A stretch of DNA of 64,000 bases, from positions 11,642,759 to 11,706,758 of the forward strand of contig JAVDOI010000016.1 in NCBI GenBank assembly GCA_032191485.1, written 5' to 3'. Below the pieces are notes generated by a model. It was not told the DNA's origin, did no database searches, and worked only from the letters and a program-made list of their open reading frames with translations. Position 1 is the first letter of the stretch, and the number at the start of each line of letters is the position of its first letter. Below, piece by piece: positions 1 to 11,500 of this stretch. The DNA is from Leptoclinus maculatus (lineage: Eukaryota; Chordata; Actinopteri; Perciformes; Stichaeidae). The translations under genes and the position numbers were made by a program.

Positions 1-2411
1 TCTTCTTCAGCAATATGTCACTGCTCCCTTTTTTTCCCCTTCCAATGGCTCGTCATTGCATTATGAAGCAAAGTGTGCAACAGCTCAAGGCAATTAGGCT
101 TTCAGTTTGTAATATACGGAGCGGCAAGGCTCAGCCCGGAGCTTTTAGTCCGAGTCTAGTCAGGCCACGGTGAGACATTCTTCAAAATGTCCTGCCCTGA
201 CCTTAAACTGCTATTATCTAACTGGCTTGAAGTAATACTCGTCAGCTCCCACCCCTTACCTCCGTGTCTATCAGCTCTGCAATGTTTTAATGTGGTCCCT
301 TCCTCAGTTCCTCTGTTTCCATGGATACTGACACAGTGTGCTGAACATCTCCAGGCATTTGCCTTTCCAAAGGGCAGCGTGAACTCTAGGTTTCAAACCT
401 TGTTTTTCTATGACTACCTATGTCCATCCGGTTCTATCGTAAATGTCCTCATAATGTACCTTCCTCTCTTTTCAAAAGCACAGTTTTTATATCTGAGGAC
501 TAACGAGGCTGGGTGGTACAGGCACCCGAGTGAACCGTGAAACACAACGGCTGCAATGTGACCTGTTTCCAGGGAACAAGGCAGGCTCTATTTCCTGCAC
601 CTTGGACAGCACATGAGCAACAGCAACACTAGAATTAGCTTTGCATCAACAGGCAGTGTAGCTACTGTATGACAGACCCACATGTTTTTCCCCTTCACTT
701 CAAAATATGTTTTTACTTCCATATACGATTTCTTTACACTGATTTGTCATATTTATCCTGTAATAACCACATACGGCACAGCAGTATACGAACATACAGA
801 TCGGTGAATTCATTAATCCACATGGAACGGTAGAAAGAAGCCAGGAGGAGGCAGAATATAGCTATGAAATTACACAGTCAAATATATTTCTTATTCAAAG
901 TTTATTCAACAAAAGATTTATAGCACAGAATGTGTGTGTGATTTCTACAAAAAGCAGCTGTACGCACCTGGAATTAGCACATGGGGCAGGTGGCAATGAG
1001 TCATGGCAGCGCTATGTGCTTTGTTTTGATGGGTTGCTTTGATATTTTGCTCTCTGCAACATTAGCAGTTCTAAAGGACTGCTTGAATAAGTTGGTTTCT
1101 GTTACCGGTGGGAAATGAATTCAAACCGTGAACACCATTCTTATGAAACATGTAAATATCTGCCCAAACTGACCCATATTATAAGATGAACTAGGTCTGG
1201 CCTGTGGTGAAATTAGTTCATGTTGAACTGACCACGATAAGTTATAGTCATGCGTCACAGAAAGTGGAGATTCTTGGGTTTAAATGCAAGTTTAGCGGGA
1301 CATTGTTGTCATATATTTAAGGTATCCTATCCTATGGGAATATGGCATTATGACATACAGTTCATACTGCACTTGAATTACATGACATGAACTTTGATAA
1401 ATATTTAGGTCTCGGTAATTGATATCCCTAGCCGCTGTAGGTAAACACAATTCCCCTCTTCTCACACATGAGGTAATGCAGGATTACTGTCTCGTGTGAA
1501 CCCCCATGAACACTGCGGGGGATGGATGGATTTAGTGTGGTTCTCTCGGTGGGGGATGCAAAGTGTATGGCAGATCTCACAGTGTGGAGTGGACGCCCTG
1601 GGACGACACGATACACTTCAATCTTTCCCTCTTTGTGCGGCATTGCTCAGATTATCACCGCTTCACACTGCAAACAATCTGAAGCGGAGAGAAAAAAAGA
1701 GAAGCTTAATAATCTCTTCTCACTCACAAATGTCAGTGTGAAATGACAAGATTCTCCAGGATACTTCTTTATTTCTAATCCTCTTCTAAACAATCGCATT
1801 CCGAGATGCCTCTCCGCGGGAAACAAAGATGGACAAGCTAATGAAGCTGAAAAGCTCTGCTGTACGTTGTCGATCCTGAATGCAATCTGCCGCCTCTGAC
1901 GTGTGCATTCTGTATCATTTAAGCAGTGTTGTGTTTCCTTCCCCTCCTCTCTGTGTAAAACAGTTGACCTTGTCTCACATGCCTCCAGGTGGGATCCCCA
2001 GCATACTAATGAGGGTTAGTGCAGAGGAATGCTAAGCCACGTGTCGGCTAGCCCGGCTCAGATCTTTACTACAATTGGCACCTCTGTTGCTACAGTTTAA
2101 ACTGACTCTTTGTTTCATTCACTGCACGGGATGGTACTTCAGTGGACGGTCTAGACAGGCAAAATGCAGAGAGAAATATCAATATAATCGATTTGCAGAA
2201 ATATGTGCTTCTGATGGAGTCTGCTTTTTGTTTTTGTTATGCAGCGCTGTCGTGTTACGGCAACATTTTCACAGTAGCTGTATTAAAGGTGATGCATCTC
2301 TCGGAGAGAAAGCTGCATTTCTGTAAATGTGAAGCAATTCCTGAACCCACAGTCCTTGTATATATCTCTTTCTGACCCCCCCCCCCCCCCCCCCCCCCCT
2401 TGTATCAATAG
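1..2411 (+). other. adgrb3 intron, 5' end outside window
   Basis: No exon is recognisable. The helix 1-2 exon expected before base 2412 was not found, so it lies to the left. The intron ends in a 24-nt poly-C run (2376-2399) and a short tttgta-rich acceptor. Small open frames here (for example 187-540) have no recognisable motifs or splice context. Confidence 0.6.
2376..2399 (+). repeat. Poly-C run next to adgrb3 acceptor
   Basis: There are 24 consecutive C bases, 12 nt upstream of the 2412 exon. The run occupies the polypyrimidine-tract position. Length is likely polymorphic and prone to assembly error. Confidence 0.95.
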
Positions 2412-2562
2412 GGTGTCTGCATCATGACGACAGCCTTTCTGCACTTCTTCTTCCTGGCATCCTTCTGCTGGGTTCTCACAGAGGCCTGGCAGTCCTACAT
2501 GGCAGTGACGGGAAAGGTTCGGACCAGGCTCATCCGCAAGCGCTTTCTGTGTCTGGGCTGGG
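2412..2562 (+). CDS. adgrb3: adgrb3 exon: helix 3 and intracellular loop 2
   Basis: The exon starts after tatcaatag and ends before gtaagc, leaving one extra base (phase 1). It encodes [14 protein letters not shown], then [19 protein letters not shown] and [10 protein letters not shown]. This is transmembrane helix 3 with its conserved Cys, plus the basic second intracellular loop. The in-frame ATG at 2424 is an internal Met and not the gene start. A 24-base C run lies 12 bases upstream of the exon. Confidence 0.95.
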
Positions 2563-5500
2563 GTAAGCAAGCAGCATGTTTCCCTAAACTTCTTCATTAT
2601 CTCCCATCATCCCTCGCAGCTGCCATTTTCCCTCAAGGTCTCTGGCCAAGGTGTCTTTCCAAGTATCTGTGTGTGTCTTTTTCTGTCCACTGTTTCCATC
2701 CTCTCTGTGGGGCAAGCCAAATCCTCATCCTATCAGGCTCGTTGTTCAGATGCTTTTGTGCTCCAGTCAAAGCTCTCTGAGGGATGGGTAAATGGACCGG
2801 CCTTGAGCAGTGGGGGGGAGACAGACTGGTGCGGCTTTCCCATAGCAGGTTGCAATGACCTTATGTCTGATAAAGAGGGCGTGAGCTGAGCCTTTACACT
2901 GCAGCAGAACACATACCCTCAGAATCAGAGTTCAGGAGAATTTTTGCAAAGGTAAAATGTAAAATGTCGAGAATGTATATAATCCTGTTCTGAAATCCTT
3001 TCCAAAGTGTAATGTTCAATCGTTTTGTAATTATAACATGTATCACAAATGAAATACAGGTTGGAACCAATATACCGTATTTATTATCCATATTGCAACA
3101 GATTTTAATCAGCCTGGGTTTATCCTGCCTCCCACGCTGTGTTCCCTGCACTTGAATATCCCATCAGTAAAACAAATATAAATTATGTTTGTACATATCA
3201 ATGTCAATGAAGACAGGAAGTAAAAAATATCTTTATCAAAATCGTAAAAAAAAATCAATTTTTTCTTCATTTGATAAATGTCAGTCTGAATCCTCGTACA
3301 AAGGCTTCTTTCTTACAGACTGCTAGAAAATCTCTCCTTTAGAAAAATCTATTTGATTATGAAAGAGCCCACACTCATTCTTCTTGTTACCTAGCAACAA
3401 ACAAGGCTCTCTTAGTCATTGCAGTGCCACCGCTTGCTGCTGCTGCAAAAAAAAAAACGGCTGTTCTACAAACACATGGATTTGTCAAAAAAAAACGCCA
3501 TAACGGACAATTTGATGAGAAATAACACAATCTATGTCTTGTTGTGTGACAATAACAATGCATGACATAACATGCCGACTATTTCTGTTTACATACACGA
3601 CTTGAAATAGAATGTCTCTAATCCTCTATAGGTTACACACGTGTATTCAAACAGAAGACCAATTCATTTTCAAAACGGATTTCCAAGAGTGACATGTAGC
3701 ACAGGGTACCTGTTGTCTCCCTATGCAGCCTGTTTGAAGAGCAGCGTCTCTCACCAGGCTGTTGCCTCCACAGTGATTCATGACATGCTTGTGTACACTC
3801 GGCACTCTTTACCTCTTCAGCACTGCAGAGAGGCACTGCATGGCCACAGGGTCTTCGCCTCGCGCCTCCAGGAAACTGATTACATCAATAGCACCTGCGT
3901 GCGCTGCTCTGAGAGGAAAAGCGTTAATATTCTAAGCACACAGCAGTAAGGACCGAATCCATTACACCAATCTATAATGAGGAGCCATACAGCAACAAAA
4001 AAAAAAAAAAAAACCTTCGTATAAATGGTGTGGAGGGCAGTGAAATGTCTTACAGTAGAGTGATGGAATTTCACTGGGTGGTTTTCTGGACTTGATGCTG
4101 CGCTGCCATTTTGACAAAGCACAGTACAGTCTGTTCTCTTCTGCTGCGTAATGGCATTCAAGTACAGCATGTTGATTGAAATATTGAAATGCATATAATT
4201 GATCATATACTCTCAGATGATTGTTTAGTCTCATACTGTAGCTTCTAATAGAGTGAGTCTAGCCGCACTTTGTCAAATGACTGCAAGGCAGAGAGGCTGA
4301 CTTATTCTGCATTAAAGTGGACTTGTGCTCTCAGTTCTGACAAGTACAAGGACTTCTTGAATAACTATTGATTGTTTTCTGTTTTTTAAGGATTACCAGC
4401 TTTAGTGGTTGCTGTTTCAATGGGATTCACCAAAACAAAGGGCTATGGGACACCTTTATAGTAAGTTTTTCTTTTTCTGTCTATATTCATTATTCAGTGC
4501 ACACACACAGTTGGTTAAGAGTAATGATGAAGTGCTCCTGCTGTGGCTTACTTATCCTAAATAGTGCCATAAACAAAGTCCCCTGAACCTAATCAAATTT
4601 CAAAATAGCGCAGCAGGACCCCAATTCTGTGAGAGTTGTATCCCTGCTGGATACCAAACGCATAAACACTGCTTAAAATCCTTTTAGCATTTTATTACCC
4701 TGTGAAACTTTGGAAATAGAGTTACAGCATATGGCACTTCTCCCCTGACAATTTAGGGGAATACAATTGTATGCTGGTGTGTGCCATTAACTTGGATGTT
4801 AATGTCTTGGTCGGACTTAACTGTTTCTTTCCTGCTTCTCCCTGCAGCTGTTGGTTGTCTTTGGAGGGTGGGCTCCTGTATGCCTTTGTTGGACCAGCAG
4901 CTGCTGTTGTTCTGGTATGTTTCAGACATCATATGTCAGCTCCACTTCGAACTTGTATATGCTGAGAATACAAGGGACATGTAGATTTCCGACAAAGACA
5001 ATACAAATACTAAACTAAACCACTACTCCTAAAAAAACCTGTACGGTTTGTAATAATAATATCAAGACACACGCATTATAATAAGATACAATAATAACAC
5101 ACACACACCACCCACGATGTAGTCTCAGTGACGGTACAGTATCAGTGTGGTACAAATTGTTGAAACTCGACAAATCGTTGCTATGAAAATGCCTAACAGG
5201 AGGAACACACTCTGCTTTCAAAGTCAAAGTAATGAGCGTCCCATCAGGCAATGTGCTCAAGCAATTCCCTTTCATTTACCATAATGGTGCTCCATGTAGC
5301 TGTGAGGTTATAAAGTATTTATGCATTCGATTTGTTCAAAATCTAATATACTAGGATATTTTAATCATCTCATATTTACATTGTTGTACAGAGAAAATTA
5401 CACAAAGAATGTGATTATGCAAATCCCTTAGTCTACTTCTGTGGTGGGATTAGAAATAAAGTGATTTGAGATTTTTTTTTTTTAAAGCGACTAAATGTCT

Positions 5501-8500
5501 TAGTTTGAGCTTCAGCTGCACAGAGACTTGCAAATGAACACCATACTGCTGTTACCACTGTATTGATACTGTAACATCATAGTGAGATGTCTCACAGACA
5601 CAAAGCTGGTTGAATGAAAACGTCCCCAAATGTATTTTGTATAAATACTTAATGAGCTCTTTATCTCAAGCTAGAGGGGTCTGGAATAGCTGAATATTTA
5701 AAAGAATTGTCTACCCAGCTGCTATAAATCTGGAGTTTTGTATTTGCCTAGGTGCTGCTGCTAATAATAGGAGAAGGTGCCTTTGAGAAGACATGTATTT
5801 CTTGTCAGGCAGAGATCTTTTCTTATGGCTGTTGTGCTGGGCTGACTATCCGGGGGCATGCCTCATCATCTATTGGCTGAAAATGTCACAGAGATGAGCA
5901 AACAATAGAAGCTAGAGGTCAAAGCTCAGTGCAGGCGGAGATAATGACATTACATTATCTAAATGTAGAATGTCAAGCTGGGAAATGTATTCAACATTGG
6001 TTTTGAAATCATCTTTTTTGCAGTTGATTTATTGAAAAGCTAATATAACCTGTTCCCTTCTTATTGACAGGTCAACATGGTGATCGGTATCTTGGTGTTT
6101 AATAAACTAGTGTCCAGAGATGGCATACTGGACAAGAAGCTGAAGCATCGAGCAGGGTATGACAGCACGTCCTTGTTAGTACCTCATTTTTCTTCTAAAC
6201 ATTCTTTCTTCTTATTAACTTCCTGCAAAAATACAAACATGTGTAGATTTGATTTCACACACACACATATGGAGATGTAGACCTCCTTTTCTTGCTGCAT
6301 AAAAGGCATCAACATAAAGGGGTCAGATCTCTCTCGGGAGCGACACAGCCTTCGTATTTCTTTGGCAGAATCAGTCCAAGATGAAAATCATTAAAACGCC
6401 CACACATCGGCTGCGTCTGCTGTTACTAATATGGCGGGGGAGAATTTTTAAAGTCGGGGTAGTGGCTGTTAGCATTGTTTGTCATGCTGTTGTCTCTATG
6501 TCCCACAGACAGATGAGTGAGCCGCATACAGGATTAACTCTCAAGTGTGCCAAATGTGGTGTTGTATCAACAACTGCTTTATCAGCAACTACAGCTAGCA
6601 ATGCAATGTAAGTGCCCGTCAGTGCCTCTGAATCAATAAAGACGATGCTACAAGGGAGTCTCTGCATGTACAGCGTGTCCACCTCTACCATTTAGACCTT
6701 GAAGCCCACTGCAGCGTAAACTGATGTTTCAATTACATCCACAGTACATCAGAGCTACGGTATAGGAATGTCTTTTACTGCAAACATGCAATGTTACATG
6801 CTTATTTCACAGTACGCTTACTTTACTACTAGCATGCACATTAAAGCCCTGGAGTAAAAAAAAAAAGCGGCTTTTCACTCCAGACCCTATTGTGTTTGTC
6901 TACACCAATTGTCTTTGCTTTTATTTCCTCTACACATTCCTCCCTTCCTTCTCTCAGGGCGTCCCTGTGGAGTTCCTGTGTCGTCCTACCTCTGCTGGCT
7001 TTGACCTGGATGTCCGCGGTGCTCGCCATGACAGACAAGCGCTCCATCCTCTTTCAGATCCTCTTTGCTGTCTTTGACTCACTGCAGGGTTTTGTCATTG
7101 TGATGGTCCACTGTGTCCTACGGAGAGAGGTAAAGGTTGATTTGAAGTCGTCTTTTCTTTCACCAATGATCTGTGTTTACTAGAGATGATTTAAGTTGCT
7201 CCAGAGCTTAACCACATTAACGGATCAAAGTTATCACAACCATAAATAGAAACTTACTGAATACTGAATCTTAGGCAGACTTGACAGAGAATATAAGACC
7301 TAATAACAAAAGCATTAAATAACCTTCAAAGGCTTGTTTTTTTAGAGCATGTAATATGCAGTTTTCTGGACATGATGAATAACTGATTACCCCTGTCTTT
7401 AGGTCCAAGATGCTCTCAGATGTCGGCTCAGAAACTGCCAAGACCCAATCAGTGGTGACGCAACAGGAACCTTCCCTAATGGGCATGCTCAGATAATGGT
7501 AGGCACAGTTACCCGCCGTTATCTCTAACCATTAGATCCTGTATGATTTACGGAGAGCCAATGTCCCCTGGTTATTTATAATACACATACAAACCTCCTT
7601 GTTCTCCATTGACCTTAATTTAACTCATGCTCTAAATGCTGTTTTTCAAATTATTATTCATTATTATTCAGTTTAATATGGCCTCTCAAACATGAGGCAT
7701 TGTTTCCCATAGGTTTATAAGGTTCTACATACCGCTTTTTGCAAAGCTGCAATTACATGCAGGGTAGACACTTGGCCCTCTGATGAATGGCATTACTTGC
7801 CTTTTGTTTTTTTCTAGGCCCTAAGCCTTTATTTCCATTTGATTGAACTTACTGTCCATGTTTGCCATGCATCCCTCTCATTTCCTCTCTCAGGGTAATA
7901 GAGGACTGTTCCCAGCCTGACCTTTTAAATGGGACACCAGTCCAACTCATCTAGCACCACGACGCCACTGGCACATCATAGCAGTGATCTGCCATTAGTA
8001 TTCCAATGCAACTCGGAGTGAAATCGTTTTCATGATAGCGGAATATAGTGTCAAGGCCCCCTGGTTCAATACAGTCATTAGCAGCAAGCACAAAATACTT
8101 CCCAGCTGCTTTTCCATAAATGTATTGTTGATATATTGTAAGGACGGTGCAGAGAAAACAATGACTGCTTTGCATTTTTTAAAAGCCTTTTGAAAATATC
8201 TTGCAGCTGGCTTTTACACGAGGATGCCTCTTGCTTTGTATACACGCACAGTTTACAGTATAAAAGGCTTTGTTTTTAGTCTGACCGTCTGACTGTCCTC
8301 TGCCCCCAGACGGACTTCGAGAAAGATGTGGACATCGCCTGCCGATCAGGTAACGAACAGATGGTCTCTTATTAACACGATTCTCCTTGACTTGCATGTA
8401 AAACAAAGGCCCAAAAGAGGTTAGCTGAGGTTATACAACAACCAACAATCCCCACAGGAGGGTTTTTTTTTTCCACAATTACCAAAACACTGACTTTAAT

Positions 8501-11500
8501 CTGAGAACAAAACAGTATTAAGAGAGCTGTTGAATATTCACTTTCGTCTTTACTGCAATAAATGTGAATAACAGCAGCTTTTCCCATCTCCAGCCAGCCG
8601 CACTACGTAGTAATGTGTTTCATTAACGCTGTCATAGAATAGGTGCGTAGGTGCTATGTGTCTCATTTTTTCAAGGATTTTCTTCCTCGGTTAGTGGGAG
8701 GATAATAATAGGATAATGTATGTAGCTAGTGGTGGCCACGAACACGGGCCTGGAGCCTCATCTTCTTTCTCCAATCCTTTCCAAACCAATGAAGAACACG
8801 TCTTAAATGGATCTGCAGGGAATAACCAAGAGCTCTCAGAAACGCAGCTTGTTAAGAGACGAAAAGAGGGCTGTCTGGCTCTTCTGACCCACATTACTTG
8901 ATGCTGTACAGTCTTGTAAAGCTAAAGTGGACATACCCCGATACAAAAAGGCATTGCAGACAGGTGTCATTTATAAATCATGACCAGATTCAGACCAAAG
9001 TAGCACTGCGGTCGGAGAGAGATTGTTGTCAGCAGCAGAAGTAATATTCTGCAATATTCTGCCCCCCCCCCCCGCCCATGTCCACACTGAGCATTTAATA
9101 AGACTCAAACAAAAAGGCAAGGGTTAGATCTTTTATGTTGTCCTTGTAATCTCCATGCAGGCCTTTTGTGAACAGACAACATAATTCCTACTGATTCATG
9201 AGGCGAAGATTACAATGCTCAGTGGGGACGACGGGGTGTTCTTGTAAGAAGGTATTTCTGAATAGATAGCTGCTGTTTCTTATACAATATTTGGTGCATC
9301 ACAAGGTGTGTCACCCATCACTAAATTTGGATTAGGATGCCACAATGCTGTTAAACAGGGAGACTTTCAGGGACAGGATGTAACCGTTCTACTTTATTTA
9401 CGGTTACATCCTCCAGAGATACCTGCCGTCGTGTCCCTTTGCATTTAGGAGTAATGTCACACTCAAAGCATACTCACAGTTATTTGTCTTGCCATTACAG
9501 TTGTCCCTCTGCAGCACCAAATCCTTATGAGAATCGATTTGCATTCGTTTGTTTCTTTTGGTCGTGTTTTGGATAATCGCAGATTAAACTGTGACACTAT
9601 AGTTTCATTACGGACAAATTACAACTAATCCTTGTAACACTCTGTCCTGCAGCACTCCACAAAGACATGGGCTCTTGTCGCGCCGCCACCATAACCGGCA
9701 CCCTCTCCCGCATTTCCCTCAACGACGAGGAGGATGAGAAGATCCCCGAGGGCCTGAACTACTCCACGTTGCCTGGCAACATCATCTCCAAAGTGATTAT
9801 CCAGCAGCCCTCAGCTCTGCACATGCCGATGGGAGTAGGGGATCTGAAGGAGCAGTGCATGGCTGACAGCGGCGCCGACATGCGCCGCACTGTTTACCTG
9901 TGCACCGACGATGCCATGCGCCAGAGTGACCATGACATGGTTGGCCATGACATGGAAGGCCACTCGTTGCAGGGCCAGATGATGGAGACAGACTACATAG
10001 TCATGCCCCGGGCCTCTGCAGCAGTGGTGTCCGGGTCGGGCAACATGTCCACCCTCCTGAAAGAGGACACCAAGATGAACATCACTATGGATACGCTGCC
10101 ACACGAGAGGCTGATGCATTACAAGATGAGCCCTGACTTCAATATCAGCCCGTCAGGCATGGACCACATGAATGTGAACCTGGAGCAGCAGTACCCCAGC
10201 GCTCCCGAGCAGATGCAAAACCTGCCCTTTGAACCTCGCACGGCTGTTAAGAACTTCCTCGCTGAGATGGAGGAATCTGCGGGGCTTTCTAGGAGTGAGA
10301 CAGGGTCTACAATATCTATGAGCTCCTTAGAGGTACATAATGCTGATGTGGACGAAGCTCAGAGGATACAGAGCTGCAAAAAAACACCTGAAATATACAA
10401 TGCACCTAGTATTAATGTACATATCTTAAACCGATGACGTATTAACTTAATGTCATGTTCTATATTCACAGAGAAGAAAGTCGCGATATTCTGACATGGA
10501 CTTTGAGGTACGTAAAAAAAACACGTTTCTTTCGATCTAGCACATGCATCTAGCTGAAATGCAGAGAAAAGCCATTTTTTTTTGCAGTTGTGTTTGTCAT
10601 TTGATTTACTAGTACTTGTTAAGCCTCTTAAGCTTATTGAAGTCACAGTACACAGCCTTGACTCAACACGATTTATTGACATGCTGTGCAGTTAAGGTAA
10701 AAGCAAGGCTGTCAACTGACAAACAGGGCAACAGTTCTCATCTACATTTTGTCCTCCTTCCATCTCCTCCATCCATTAGCTATATGTTGATTTTCAAAAA
10801 ATGTATGCTTTCAAAGTCATTTGCACATTTCACATCAGATTATACCACTGGTTTCAACAAAGATTATATTGGCTTGCAAAAACATATTTAAACCCCCCTT
10901 TAGCAGGTTTGAGCTTCTCCTTTGCATCATTAAAATTGGGCTTTGCTGCATATATATTGTACAAACTTTCAAAGTAAAGGAAACATTAGGCTTCTGGCAG
11001 CGATTTTGGCCTGGGGTGCATTTTGTTTTAGCTTCGATGCACACCAACCCTTAAATTGAAAGTTTTGTGCCAAGGTTTGATTGTAAGGATTTTCCTTACG
11101 CAAACAAAGCGGTAAATTAGTCAATTTGTCAATTTGTCACAGAAGAATTATGTTTAGTTCAGATACCCCAGACATTGCAAATTAAAAAAAGTTCAAGCTT
11201 TCAGTGTCCTATCACCCTTACTTTAATTATCTTGGTGTTTCCTTCATTTTGGCAGTCACTTGTATATATACAGAGACCGGTAGATTTGTTTCAAACCTGG
11301 CCTATAAATAAACTACCATGACACTAACAAATTGATCAGAGTTGGAGGGGGTGAAAAGGAAGATGCATTTCCATTATTGGCTGTCAATACCAAAGAAAAA
11401 ACCCTTGCCATTGCAGAAAGTCATGCACACCAGGAAAAGACACATGGAGCTGTTCCAGGAACTGAATCAGAAATTTCAAACCCTGGACCGATTTCGAGAC

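Noticed and set aside
187..540. 117-codon + strand open frame near the left edge
   Set aside because: It has no recognisable domain and no BAI3 helix 1-2 residues. It is consistent with chance in intronic sequence.
10333..10437. Last 34 codons of the 256-codon frame as part of the main adgrb3 product
   Set aside because: They run past a GT donor into an intron. The next exon resumes the known BAI3 tail in frame, so this is treated only as a possible retention product.
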